Assembly (NCBI GenBank): GCA_922989275.2
Contig: OV277859.1
Location: 84,688,198-84,752,197 of the forward strand
DNA length: 64,000 nucleotides
Origin: Gari tellinella
Lineage: Eukaryota; Mollusca; Bivalvia; Cardiida; Psammobiidae
Direction: 5' to 3'
Positions 22,030-32,885 of this stretch are shown one piece after another (position 1 is the stretch's first letter; each line of letters starts with the position of its first letter). The position numbers were made by a program, and so were the translations under genes. The notes below the pieces were generated by a model. That model did no database searches. It was not told the origin of the DNA and saw only the letters and a program-made list of their open reading frames with translations.

Positions 22030-22140
22030 TTTCCCTTTACCCAATAGCCTGTTTCTTATGTTGAAGATAGGTGGCTGCTTAAAGCAGCATCATGCGCAAT
22101 ATGCTTTACTTTCAACCTGCTTTAAGCTACCATCTGCGGT
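22030..22140. repeat. Family A MITE fragment
   Basis: CCCTTTACCCAATAGCCTGT, GATAGGTGGCTGCTTAAAGC, TATGCTTTACTTTCAACCTG and CTTTAAGCTACCATCTGC are present. The distal right half is displaced or lost. Confidence 0.7.
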
Positions 22141-22389
22141 TTATGTAATTAAATAGGAAGATCTTGATGAGGCGCCAAGTAGATTAGAACTAACCATGTA
22201 CGTGTTTGATACTTTCAGATTTAACTCTTTCCACATACAAGCTCCTTTAAGCACAATTGATTTATTCCTTCGGTGAAGAATCTTTTTCCAATTTATACAT
22301 TCATAAACATACATGTACCAATTTTCACCTGCTTACATGCCGAGTAAAATACACTAACCCTTCACGTGTTTGAATATTTCACATTTGTT

Positions 22390-22640
22390 TTAACTCTTTG
22401 AACCCTAGTCCCGCATATAGGCGTGCTTTTCAAACAGTGTACATGTGAATAGTACACATGTCCTATGCAAACAGTGAAGACCCAGATCAGAGGGCTCGGA
22501 AAGGAGCCCTCTGATCAGGGTCTTCACTGTTTGTCAAAATGCCAAATATTGACAAAAACAACCTTTTAAAGTCAGAAATGGACTAGACTAAGATGGAAAC
22601 TGGAATTGTCCATTTAAAATTTCAGGGAGGAAAGAGTTAA
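22390..22640. mobile_element. Family B hairpin MITE, TTAA-flanked
   Basis: TTAA at both ends. The inner stem AAACAGTGAAGACCCAGATC / GATCAGGGTCTTCACTGTTT encloses AGAGGGCTCGGAAAGGAGCC. The copies at 51291-51538 and (inverted) 60563-60813 are near-identical, including GTCCCGCATATAGGCG on one side and GGACAATTCCAGTTTCC (inverted) on the other. Confidence 0.8.
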
Positions 22641-23554
22641 TACGTATGGATCCTGATTTTAGCATGAAATTGATTGACATGCGATGTTGGACTATGAAAT
22701 TACTGGCTTCATTAAGTATTGTATATTGTTCCTTATTATGTATAATTACTATAATGTGAATGCATAAATAAGTTAAACCATTTGTCACTAATTCATTAGG
22801 CGGTTTAAATCTGGATCCAAACTATTCACCTCAGCGAATTACGGTAGTAATTAAAAGGCAACATTATTTTTATTTTTTATTTATTATTATATCCGATGTA
22901 TACTTGTATATTAACAATGAACATGAGTTGTTTCAGCATTTACAGTTTAATTGTGAATATGTTACAGTTGACGTTAATATAGGCCTATGTTATGTTCAGA
23001 ACAAAAATGCGATACGAAAGTTAAGCGAGCTTTCTTCTTTACTTCATTACTTTTATTAAGCAATTTTATTATTTCATAACTGCATATAAATAAAGATCAA
23101 CTCACCCTATTTAACAATATTTTTTAACAATTTATTCACACAATCTGTATACCCAGATAAATGGGGACTTGGTCATTTACTTATTACTTCAAAAGTAAAA
23201 AAATACTTAAAACAAAGAACTAAAATAATCACAAACAAACAACAAAGCTCATTTTCTCTTATTTAAAGTCACTCAACCAATCCAAATAAATCCACTTCTT
23301 AAGCCACACCTTTTACCAACTATTGTCACGGCCCATTAAACCACATGACGATTCACTCTATTCGGACTGGATCCTGTTATCCTGTCAGGAGTTTAAACAA
23401 TCATTCACACTTTTATATATAAGCGTGTTCTGTAAATGCGGCACGCGCCTGTACGCTAGCGGCTAATATGTTAGTTGAGTAATGTATCTTTAATTATTGT
23501 TTGCCTTTAATTGGACCGTCGCTTGTTATAAATAAAGAAACAACATTAACAACC

Positions 23555-23760
23555 TTAACCCTTTCCCCAATAGAAGTTTATTCCCCTGCTGAAGAAAATA
23601 GCTCCAATTTATACAGTAATGAATATTGATTGTAAGGAATATTCTTTATTCAAGTAGGTTGTAACTTATAAAAGGTTGAAAGTAAAGCCGAAATCCTAAG
23701 GCGCATTCGGCTTTACTTTCAACCTGCTTTAAAGTGTCACCTATTTTCAAAGATAGTATA
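23555..23760. repeat. Family A MITE, right end truncated
   Basis: TTAACCCTTTCCCCAATAGA start, GAAGAAAATAGCTCCAATTT, then the palindrome GTTGAAAGTAAAGCCGAAAT...TCGGCTTTACTTTCAACCTG. The end loses the usual TTAA. Confidence 0.75.
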
Positions 23761-24559
23761 CTCCTTCAAGCTATTAATATAATAGATTTGATCCAGATCT
23801 CTCACATACCTGTAACATATATATAGTCAGCAAAATTAAAAGAGACAGATGACCATTTAATGCAAGACAAAGGTAATACATAAATCAGCTTACTGCATTA
23901 CCATTAAATTATTATTGAATATACATTGATTTAGCATTGAATTTTTTTTATTTAAATGAGCGGCACGTGCAGAGATTTCGCCCATAGCGTGCCCAAATTA
24001 AACAACGTGTCAGATTAAGCCAACCATACAATGTAATCAATTAGCCAAACTCTTAATAAACAGGGATCCCAATTAACAGCAGGGTGTTATATTCAATCGG
24101 GCATACAGGCATGCACGTGCTTACATTATCTTGCTTACATTATATTAGGACACGCCCCCAACTGTTATAGGCGGTCGATAAACTCATTAGATTTTTTTGA
24201 TTGGATCCTATGTGCGATCATAGCGACCATTGTACTTTTAATGAGATTGACTTTTCGGCGCTATTGCATTTTGGCCTTTTTTTAAAGGGGCTATCTTAAC
24301 TTAATAATATGTACTTGCCACCAAAATTTAAAAATTATGAGGCTCACGAAAGCAGGGTGAACGATCCCGAGCCTTGGATACACAATTGATTGTGTAGCGG
24401 ATGCTTTCAAAAAAAAATTAAATGAATAAAGTAATGGCAATACATTATTTAGAACTTTTATTTAATGTAATAAAACGACTTAATAATGTATTGAAATTTT
24501 CTTTTACTTTAACTGAGAAATTTTAAAATTAAAACTTTTTATTTATTTCCAGTAATTAT

Positions 24560-25536
24560 TTTTACCTACGCAAATAATAAATGAAAGATATTATTCTATT
24601 AAGTTAACAATAATAAATCACTGAAATAAAACTCGAGTCACACTTCTACTCGCATAAAATGATCTTATTTATTCAGACCCAATGTGGTCAATCATTTTCC
24701 CCATACGTTACATAGCGTCAGTGACAATCCTTCTTATTTCAAGTGGTCAGTCATTTGTTCTTATTTCAACTGGTCAGTAAACCCGAGTAAAGCCTATATA
24801 AACAGATTGTTCTAAGCTTTATGTGGTCAGTGCTTCTGAGCCTAGTCAGCCGTCAGTGTTTATTCCTCTTTGCTTAAGTCGTCAGTGAAATGCTATAATT
24901 TATAGTTTTAAGTCGACAGTACACTGTTCTTACTTCATGTGGTCAGTAACAATTTTGAACAAATACCATCAGTCAATATCGAGGACCTGTGTATAATTCT
25001 ATTTGGTCAGTGTAAACCACGATCTTCATCTATTTCAAACTTTTATAAAATTTGGCTTAAATTTGTTATACACTTATAAATTAATATTAAATCTATTATA
25101 TCTTTATCTAGATCAATATTAAAATAAATAAAAAAAAAATTAATTTTTAAATTTTAAATTAATTTTTAAATTCATGGCCTAACATTCATTAAGTGTTTAT
25201 ATAAAAAATAAATATAACATCTTAAACTTTGATTTAATTTTTTTTTTAAATTTTTTAATTTTTTTTTTATAGATATATAATCTATAATTTATATTATATT
25301 TTGATATATTACTTTTACAATACTAAATAACTTCAATTATACTCGCGTACAATGTTCTAATTTATTCAGATCCATTGAGGTCAGTCACTTTCCCATACGT
25401 TTACATAGCGTCAGTGATATTCGTTCTCATTTCATGTCGTCAGTAGAATCGAGAAAAGCCTATATAACTTAACTGGTCAGCGTTTTGTTCTTGTTTTAAC
25501 TCGTCAGTAAACTCCGTCAGTATTTTACCCACACCC
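24560..25536 (-). repeat. Right arm of the MULE
   Basis: Inverse of the left arm: ATTATTCTATTAAGTTAACA at about 24590, TAAAATGATCTTATTTATTC, two blocks of CTGAC/GTCAG-rich sequence (24650-25020 and 25340-25536) and the terminal GTCAGTATTTTACCCACACC. Confidence 0.8.
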
Positions 25537-25545
25537 AATTTTTAC

Positions 25546-25916
25546 ATCCCTAAATTGCTTCTGACTTTTTAAAGGGGCAAACTTGTAGTCACTATTGAAT
25601 CAGTGTAGCCTTATTTTCGTATATTTATAGATTTTTTTTTTAAACAAAATTATGGTTATTGAAAAAGTAGACAGTTTCTTAACCTGAATTGTTTTATTCA
25701 TCTCGATAATAGTTATAGCCATGTGTAAATCTAGGGTTAAAACTTAAAAGATTATTTTAAAATAAAGAATTCAAGCTAGCTTTGCCTTATAATTTCAAGA
25801 TGGCCGCCCCCAGCTAGAGTGTTTGATGTTTCCATAAAGCTAAGCGAAGATATCCGGTTTCAATTAAGCAAACAATTTATTTTGACCCTGGTATGCCAAT
25901 TTAAAAGTTTGCATAA
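25546..25916 (+). promoter_or_regulatory. NADK2: NADK2 5' flank with YY1/TISU-like site and a short uORF
   Basis: This 371-bp stretch lies between the MULE and the NADK2 ATG. CAAGATGGCCGC at 25796-25807 matches the YY1/TISU type of element common at genes for mitochondrial proteins. Its ATG would open a five-codon uORF (ATG GCC GCC CCC AGC TAG) ending about 100 bp before the NADK2 start. An in-frame TAA directly precedes the NADK2 ATG, so the coding region cannot extend upstream without another exon. The transcription start is not determined. Confidence 0.55.
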
Positions 25917-26159
25917 ATGAAAGTTACAACGGTTTCGTTACTTTTTAAAACAACACTTGAACATCACTGCAAATATAGGCACGGTGCTTGCTTGAACTTA
26001 TTTAGATCTGCACATACCGGTCGACAGAACCATGGACTTGGCAGTGACAAGTCGCCAGTATTTAAACCAAAGAAAGCCGTTGTGTTGTCAAGGATAACAA
26101 GATATGAGTTTGAAAATCTTCGATTTAAAGTTGAGAGCGACGAGGAATTAAAAGCTAAG
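25917..26159 (+). CDS. NADK2: NADK2 exon 1 (residues 1-81)
   Basis: Starts at ATG 25917 and ends ...ELKAK before the donor GTAATT; phase 0. Residues 1-40 (MKVTTVSLLFKTTLEHHCKY onward) are rich in basic and hydroxylated residues with few acids, so they are probably a mitochondrial presequence. The kinase part begins with FKPKKAVVLSRITRYEFENL, which matches the start of the NADK2 domain in other animals. The open frame continues past the splice site to 26279, but that part is intronic. Confidence 0.92.
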
Positions 26160-26343
26160 GTAATTTTCAGACACAGGGGAGAAGAATTTCAAGAAATGGC
26201 ACTTGTTTGTTTGTTTATATATCCTTGCTTCTTGTCAATTCGCCACTTTCTTGTCAATTCGCCGCCTAAGCAAAACTAAGACTGCCCTCACGAGCAGGCT
26301 ACTGAGGATGTTCAAAAACTACGGAGGATATTCGAATACTAGG

Positions 26344-27822
26344 CAGGGCACGACAAATTTCATGAAAAACTGGTTGCCCACAGGGCAACCAAAATTATTT
26401 TCTGGTTGCCCTGAATTCATCACACTAAAGATGTCCCAAATTAAAACGTTTAATTCAAACCCTTCATAGATGTACCAGATTAACCTTTTGAATTAAAACC
26501 CTTAATTCACAGCTTTTAGAATACTCAAAAGGAAATATGCAACACCGGCCTCTCCCTGGATCTCATCAGGCAGGTGAAATATATTATTAGCATTGGATAA
26601 TACATAGACATAGATAATACAGATCATCATCTCCTGATACTGTCACATTTTTTTGGTTAATATTATTCATGTTTTTTTCATTCTTAAATTTGAAGTTTAG
26701 TTTCTTTTTCTTAACATCTCTATATATCTCTCACACGTTTTCTTTCAACCTGTAGCAGTAGCATTGTAATTTTAAAAATCTATCTCAGTCTCACCCTTCA
26801 AATTTATTAATTGACAGTATCAGGGGATTTTATAGGAGAACTAAGATGTATAAGTTTTCTGCGTTCTTACATCCCGTACGGGGGCAGGGGCTCATGGTTT
26901 ATTCATATCCACATTTTCTGGAAGTAACTACACTTAAAAAACAAAATGAAAGTTCACGTTTTTCTGCCCATATTATTACACTCTCGAGTGATCGGATCCG
27001 TTTTTTTATCATTATTATTTGCTTTCCGAAAATTCACCAAACACGTTTTTTACTTTACAAACTTCGACGAAGACAACCCAAGTCCAACATTTCATTTGCG
27101 AACAAAACTATGTTAAAGTCCATAATTACTGCACCTACCTTTGAAAGTTATTATTAAGACTTGAAAATCGCTGGTAAAACATATTTATTGCCAGCACAAT
27201 GTTTAATCTTATTTAACAGTGTTTCATTGTACTTTCATTTTTATAGGAAATCCTATATTCATCTTTCATATCATTCGGAGCTCCCCAGGTGTTATCGCTG
27301 AATTTAATGACTGGTTCACAAAATACCAAATTCTTCTGCGATAAATTTAGAAGTATCCCGAATGTATCCACGAGATTGTTTACACAAAATGTCAAGCTCA
27401 GCATGGTGTTTGATCAAGCGTGAACTGCTAATTGGGGTGTGTTATCGCTAACCCAAAAGAATCCTTTGTAACCGTTCTACCCTACAGACAAAGATAAGTG
27501 TCCACAGGGGTCTTAATTAATCGGCAAATTTGTTTTACACTTTCAATATTTATGGCTTTAGTCTGATACTTCAGTCCATGTAGATGCAGTACCGCGCTAG
27601 ACAGTAGTAGACACAAGGTCTTACTGTTACGAAATCGCAACTAGTAGATGACTCGCACGGCATTATTCTGACATATTGAATTTTTCCAAAAGTGAAATAA
27701 TCCGGGCATCTTAAAATGGAATTAAAGGGTTGCCCGCCGGGCAGCAGTTTGAAAAATATGGTTGCCCAAGCTAAACATTTGGTTGCCCGCCGGGCTCCGG
27801 GCACAGGATTTGTCGTGCCCTG
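26344..27822. mobile_element. hAT-like inverted-repeat element in NADK2 intron 1
   Basis: The ends CAGGGCACGACAAAT (left) and, inverted, the same (right) are flanked by TACTAGG at 26337-26343 and 27823-27829. The subterminal parts on both sides contain GGTTGCCC/GGGCAACC words. CAGGG tips with a 7-8 bp duplication suggest hAT. No transposase was recognised inside the 1.48 kb. Confidence 0.75.
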
Positions 27823-27829
27823 TACTAGG

Positions 27830-28370
27830 ACAGTTTCACTAAGTGTAGTGAAATATAGGCCCTCGAGCCTCGAAGATTTCAAGTGCCGAAAATGCGAAAG
27901 AAACAGGTAAAATAACAATAATTCACAAAAAGTTTCAAATCAAAGGACATGTTGGTAATTTTAGCTCTACATGTCCGTTGTTACTTTTTTTATTGAAAAG
28001 TTGTAAGTTTACTTTTTAAAAATTAAATATTTCAAAATCAATAAAAATTGTTCAAGTTTCATGAAACAAACTATAAAATACTGACAGAGCCTACAATTAC
28101 CTTATTATCAAACAACCAATCAGAGAGGTGGTGAATTGACAAGAAAGCATCCCGGTGATCCATAGCAATGACCTCGATCGAAAACGGTACAGTTATATAT
28201 TTACACTATGTATTTATTTCACAAGTTTTATTTGTATTTATATATATGTGTGATTGAAGGTTCAGTTCAGAATTAGATACGTGAACAAGTAAGAAATGTT
28301 ACATCAGATAGGCGCATGCGAGAAAAATATAGCTAAGGGTGGCAAAAACACAGGTAACCAGGCTATACCA
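27830..28370. other. NADK2 intron 1 spacer
   Basis: No feature beyond AT-rich intron sequence. Confidence 0.5.
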
Positions 28371-28397
28371 CCCCCCCCCCCCCCCCCCCCCCCCCCC
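28371..28397. repeat. Poly-C tract (27 bases)
   Basis: Uninterrupted run of C. Its true length is likely to be uncertain for sequencing reasons. Confidence 0.9.
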
Positions 28398-28504
28398 TCT
28401 CACTATCTTATTTGACAAAGCCAGGGGAGAAGAACCGACTCAGGCCATTATTAACGGGCATTATTTCCCACCTCACTAACTTATAAATCCGAGCCACAGG
28501 GGAG

Positions 28505-28640
28505 CAGGAATTCTCAATGACTCCCTCCTTACAATGACCCTTGCCGCAGTTCCCCAAACAAGATCTTTATGTCCAACCTTTTCATGGCTGCAATACAGTC
28601 TGCTTATTTTTTTCTTTTGCTGTTTTTCTCAAAGTTAAAT
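28505..28640. repeat. Family C MITE fragment
   Basis: GACTCCCTCCTTACAATGAC, CTTGCCGCAGTTCCCCAAAC, CAATACAGTCTGCTTATTTT and TTTCTCAAAGTT match the arm of the full family C element at 56776-57167. Confidence 0.6.
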
Positions 28641-28875
28641 ATATGGTGAGGGATGTTGTACGCATGCGCAGGGCAGGTGACTTACGCGAATAACTGGCAG
28701 TGACAAAGTGGTTAAAACTAATTATTCCAGACTTTTTGAGATGTGATTTTATGATGAATCATCTCCTGATGGTATGGTAAAGCTAATCTGGAAACGGAAA
28801 TTCTGTGAGTTGTGTTGATTGCGAGTAGTGAGCTTCTTTGTGCAGTTTGAAACAAGCAAAGGAACAACAACAACA

Positions 28876-29922
28876 ATGGCGGAAGTAAACAATGACACTT
28901 CCGGTGAAACAAAACGTGGGAGGGGTAGACCAAAGAAATCAAACAAAAAAAGGACATATTCGACGGCAGTAAGTGACGCTGTGACATGTCTTATATGTAA
29001 AACGGTATTTACGGATGAGAATGATAAACTGATGGAATGTGAAAGATGTAATGGTTGGTTTTGAATACAATGTTTAGATATGTCGGATGTAGAATATGAT
29101 GTTATGGGGAAAAGATCTGATTTCCATTGGTGGTGCCCAATTCGCTGAGAGAAACCGGCTTTATCAGCAGTTCAAATGGATAAAGAAGTGGAAGAAAGGT
29201 GTGCAGCTTACATGAAGTCTGTGACTGTAAGACTTGAGAAAGTCGAGACTAAAATCGAGAGCAAGGCGGATAAGAGTGATGTTGAAGGTCTAGAGACACG
29301 TATAAAAACGCTAGAGACAATAGGTGCAGGAGTGCAAAGTGAGATGGTAGTAGTGGAACTCGAAGAGCGTGTCAAAGGACTTGAGTCCAAAGGTGCAGAA
29401 GGACGTAGTGCTGAGGTACAAAGTGATACAGTAAGAGAGACAATTGCCGAACAAAGAGAACGAGAGCTTAGAAAACGGAATTTGATTATTCAGAACCTTG
29501 ATGAGTCGAAGAAAACGGACTTTGAGGAATGTCAGGCGGAAGACAGCAAGTCCCTCAAGAAACTTTTCAGTGCCATGGGTGTTAACGATGAGGATGTTAT
29601 CGAGACTTCCGGACGAGTCGGGAAAAAGAACCCAAATCATCCAAGAGTCACCAAAGCTACGGTGAAAAATATCGCACTACGAAGAAAGATTCTTAAGAAC
29701 TCAAAAAGGCTGAAGGATACCGAACAATTCAAGGAAGTGTATGTTGGGCCAGACCTCACGAAAATGCAAAGGGAGGATGATTACAAGTTGAGAAAGGAAC
29801 TGAAGGACAGGAAAGCAGCAGGTGAAGAGAATATTTTTATCAGTCGCGGCAGAATCGTCCAAGGAAGAGAAAGAGCAGTGCAATTCAGAGGAGGAGCCCC
29901 AGACTCTGAGGGAGCAGACTAG
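28876..29922 (+). pseudogene. LINE ORF1: PHD finger, coiled coil, L1-ORF1p-like region (two stops)
   Basis: ATG at 28876 (MAEVNNDTSGETKRGRGRPK) opens a 349-codon frame ending TAG 29920-29922. It begins with a basic AT-hook-like GRGRPKKSNKKR. A PHD finger (CLICKTVF, MECERCNGWF, HWWCP) comes next, then a coiled coil from codon 101 (MDKEVEERCAAYMKSVTVRL, with heptad-like VEGLETRIKTLE). The last domain starts at LRKRNLIIQNLDES and resembles the RNA-binding region of LINE ORF1 proteins. Two in-frame TGA codons, 29062-29064 and 29146-29148, fall at PHD positions; the first stands where a Cys or His is expected (NGWF-stop-IQC). Each could come from one base change. The frame is otherwise intact. The part from 29176 could still be made from its own ATG. 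Confidence 0.85.
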
Positions 29923-32866
29923 TGAGCACACAAGAACATGTGTAAATAGTTTTAAACATAAGGGACTTAAAGTTTTAACCAGTAATGTGGATGTGATAAC
30001 CACCAAGATGGTGGACATAGAACAATATATCCAGGAACATTCGCCAGACATCATAGCGCTAACGGAAGTGAAGCCTAAGAACAGTAGGACAGCGCTGCAG
30101 GAAAGTGAGCTAGGGTTTGAAGGGTACCATCCACCGGTCCACAACCTTGAGGCCGAGGGCCGTGGGATTTGTATATACGTTTCTCAACAGTTCGGGGTGG
30201 AGGCTTTTAATAGTGAGAGTGAAATTTTTAAAGACTATAGAGAATCAGTATGGGTCAGAGTTAAAGTAAGTGGAAGCAAATCTGTTGTGATTGGATGTGT
30301 CTATCGCAGCCCATCAAGCAACCGCGAGAACAATAGGAAATTGGAGATCCTTCTTCGAAGCATATGTGACAAAAACCCACGTGATATTCTTGTGGTGGGA
30401 GACTTTAACTATCCCAACATAAATTGGGAAGACAATACTACTTCGGACGGGGAGGACTCAGACAGTGACCAATTTATAGAATGCATAAGAGACTGCTTTC
30501 TATTCCAACACGTGGATGAGCCTACACGCTACCGAGACGGCCAGAGACCGTCCCTCCTTGACCTAGTGATGACAACTGAGGAAAATGTAGTCAAAGACTT
30601 ATCCTATCTTGCCCCAATTGGTAACAGCGACCATTGTACCTTGACCTTTGAATATATATGCCAGCCGGAAACTGTGACAAGCAAAACCAGAAAGTACAAA
30701 TATGACAAGGGGAACTATAGTGAGATGAAAAACGTTCTGACTAGTATCGACTGGGACAGTGAACTGGATAATTCAAGTGCTCAGGAAGCATGGAACAAGT
30801 TCAGCGGCATACTCGAGAAGGCAATGGAGGAACACATACCAACGCACACAATCGGCAGTAAACCTAACAAAAAGAGACAGGCGTACATGGACAGACAGGG
30901 CATGAGGCTGATGAAAGCCAAACAGAGAATGTGGAAAGCGTACACTGACAGCAACGATTCCTACGATAACAGGAGGTACTGTAAAGTAAGAAACAAATTG
31001 CGTTCCCACACACGGAAGATAAGAAAAGAATTCGAGGAAGCACTGGCAGGTGAGACAAAAGCCAATCCAAAGGCCTTTTGGAGATACATGAAGACAAAAC
31101 TAACAGTGAAAAGTGGCGTCAGCGACCTTATGGACAATGAAGGAGTAATGCACAATGATGAGAAAACCAAAGCGGGTCTCTTAAACGACTTTTTTACAAG
31201 TGTATTTACGCATGAGGATACAAATGATGTACCAGAGTTGGAGGACAGATCTAAAGGGACTGAACTATCAGACATCCACATAACAGAAGAATCCATCCTG
31301 AAGCATCTAAAGAAGCTCAAAGCCAGCAAGTCTCCAGGCCCCGATGGGATCCATCCCAGAGTCTTGAAGGAAGTGGCAACTGCAATAGTAAGCCCACTGA
31401 GGATAATCTTCTCAAAGTCAGTGGATACAGGGGAACTGCCATCACAGTGGAAGGAGGGACAGGTGACTCCTATCTTCAAGAAAGGAGATAAGAGCTCGCC
31501 TGGCAACTATCGTCCAGTGAGCCTTACAGCGGTTATCTGCAAAGTATTAGAAACAATCGTCAGAGAGGCAGTAATGAGACATATGGTTGCCAGTGACCTG
31601 TTTTGCGACGAGCAGCATGGATTTGTGGCGGGCAGATCATGTATGACCCAACTCCTGACATGCTTGGACGATTGGACTGAGGCATTGGAAAGAAGCGACC
31701 CTATCGACACAATCTACTTGGATTTCAAAAAGGCGTTCGATACCATGCCCCACGAACGTCTAATCAACAAAATCCATGGATATGGGATAAAGGGAAAAGT
31801 CGGAAGATGGATTGCCAGCTTCTTGCATGACAGGTTCCAGAGGGTTTCGCTAAACGGACATACATCAGAATGGAGTAGTGTGACAAGTGGCATCCCTCAG
31901 GGTAGCGTGTTAGGACCCGTATTGTTCGTAATCTTTATTAATGACCTACCAGAGGCAGTCAGAAGTGTATCGAGAATTTTTGCGGATGATACCAAGGTCT
32001 ATGGTAGAGCAGTTACTACAGAGGACAGAGCCCAACTACAGGAAGACATTGACAAACTCTCCGATTGGTCAGACAAATGGTTGCTCAAATTTAACACCGT
32101 AAAGTGCAGCGTCATGCATCTTGGCCAAAACAACCCCTGCCACGAGTATCGAATGAGAGACAATGACGGAAACTACGAGTACTTAGAAGAAACAGATATG
32201 GAGAAGGATCTGGGATTATACATTGACAATAAGTTGTCCTTCCATCACCATGTAAGCCAGGCTGTCAGTAAGGCCAACAGAACACTTGGAATAATAAAGC
32301 GCACCTTTGTGACCAGAGATAACCTTATCATCAAGAAGCTGTACACAACCATGGTCAGACCTCTTCTTGAGTATGGGAATGCGCCAAGAATACACCAGTT
32401 TGATGGAGATACGGACAAGATAGAGAGGGTACAGCAAAGAGCAACAAAGCTATGCACAGCCATTAAAGACCTCGACTATGAACAGAGACTCCAGGCACTG
32501 AAACTTCCATCAATGTATTATAGACGGCAACGCAGTGACATGATCCAGGTGTGGAAAATTCTTACTGGAAAAGACAGGGTCGACCAAGCAAAACTATTGC
32601 CGTTATCCACTGAGACCAGAACAAGGGGCAATATGTGGAAGCTTGACAAGCAGCAGGGACAACGTAATGTTCGCAAGTACTCGTTCGGACTAAGAGTGGT
32701 AAATGACTGGAATTCATTACCGGACGAGGTCGTGTGTGCCAAAGACATCAACACGTTCAAGAACAAGTTGGATTGTTGGTGGAGAAATCGCCAGTATGTC
32801 ACACGCCCAAAGCATGCAAAAAGTAGTTTACCACCAAGAAGAAGTGAGCGGGAGTCACAGGCGTGA
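29822..32866 (+). CDS. LINE ORF2: AP endonuclease + reverse transcriptase, about 1014 codons
   Basis: Nicks target DNA and copies the element RNA at the nick. The endonuclease occupies about residues 50-275: LTSNVDVITTKM, LTEVKPK, VIGCVYRSPSSN, VGDFNYPNINWED and GNSDHCTL. The RT domain occupies about 480-780: SPGPDGIHP, QVTPIFKKGDKSSPGNYRPV, QHGFVAGRSC, LDFKKAFDTM, SGIPQGSVLGP and the catalytic FADD near residue 719. The C-terminus has the CR1-type FGLRVVNDWNSLPDEVV and a final basic tail. The frame is +1 relative to ORF1 and overlaps it by about 100 bp. The open frame begins at GTG 29822, and its first ATG is at 30008, already inside the endonuclease. Expression may therefore need reinitiation, frameshifting or a non-AUG start. 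Confidence 0.92.
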   Translation: MKRIFLSVAAESSKEEKEQCNSEEEPQTLREQTSEHTRTCVNSFKHKGLKVLTSNVDVITTKMVDIEQYIQEHSPDIIALTEVKPKNSRTALQESELGFEGYHPPVHNLEAEGRGICIYVSQQFGVEAFNSESEIFKDYRESVWVRVKVSGSKSVVIGCVYRSPSSNRENNRKLEILLRSICDKNPRDILVVGDFNYPNINWEDNTTSDGEDSDSDQFIECIRDCFLFQHVDEPTRYRDGQRPSLLDLVMTTEENVVKDLSYLAPIGNSDHCTLTFEYICQPETVTSKTRKYKYDKGNYSEMKNVLTSIDWDSELDNSSAQEAWNKFSGILEKAMEEHIPTHTIGSKPNKKRQAYMDRQGMRLMKAKQRMWKAYTDSNDSYDNRRYCKVRNKLRSHTRKIRKEFEEALAGETKANPKAFWRYMKTKLTVKSGVSDLMDNEGVMHNDEKTKAGLLNDFFTSVFTHEDTNDVPELEDRSKGTELSDIHITEESILKHLKKLKASKSPGPDGIHPRVLKEVATAIVSPLRIIFSKSVDTGELPSQWKEGQVTPIFKKGDKSSPGNYRPVSLTAVICKVLETIVREAVMRHMVASDLFCDEQHGFVAGRSCMTQLLTCLDDWTEALERSDPIDTIYLDFKKAFDTMPHERLINKIHGYGIKGKVGRWIASFLHDRFQRVSLNGHTSEWSSVTSGIPQGSVLGPVLFVIFINDLPEAVRSVSRIFADDTKVYGRAVTTEDRAQLQEDIDKLSDWSDKWLLKFNTVKCSVMHLGQNNPCHEYRMRDNDGNYEYLEETDMEKDLGLYIDNKLSFHHHVSQAVSKANRTLGIIKRTFVTRDNLIIKKLYTTMVRPLLEYGNAPRIHQFDGDTDKIERVQQRATKLCTAIKDLDYEQRLQALKLPSMYYRRQRSDMIQVWKILTGKDRVDQAKLLPLSTETRTRGNMWKLDKQQGQRNVRKYSFGLRVVNDWNSLPDEVVCAKDINTFKNKLDCWWRNRQYVTRPKHAKSSLPPRRSERESQA

Positions 32867-32885
32867 GCCTTTTTCCTGAAGAGGA

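Larger units (their letters stand above)
21391..24559. other. MULE interior
   Basis: AT-rich sequence with no recognisable transposase. It carries a partial family B hairpin (about 21890-21980), family A fragments (22030-22140, 23555-23760) and a full family B hairpin (22390-22640). All were probably inserted after the MULE, or were carried with it. Confidence 0.6.
20086..25536. mobile_element. Mutator-like element with long, internally repeated inverted repeats
   Basis: The ends are GGGTGTGGGTAAAATACTGA (left) and, inverted, the same at the right. They are flanked by a perfect 9-bp duplication AATTTTTAC (20077-20085 and 25537-25545). A 9-bp duplication, a GGG tip and inverted repeats of about 1 kb fit a Mutator-like (MULE) element. 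The left arm (20086-about 21390) has three tandem subunits of about 470 bp. The right arm (about 24560-25536) has two partial ones. No MURA-type transposase was recognised in the 3.2-kb centre, so the element is probably non-autonomous. It inserted about 370 bp upstream of the NADK2 start codon. A foldback element is the alternative. Confidence 0.8.

Noticed and set aside
26160..26469. Extension of NADK2 exon 1, or a separate small gene at 26203-26469
   Set aside because: A good splice donor at 26160 and an exact phase match with exon 2 show that this is intron; part of it is the left end of a hAT-like element.
29208..32802. Minus-strand open frames of 60-181 codons opposite the LINE
   Set aside because: They are shadows of the long LINE reading frames.
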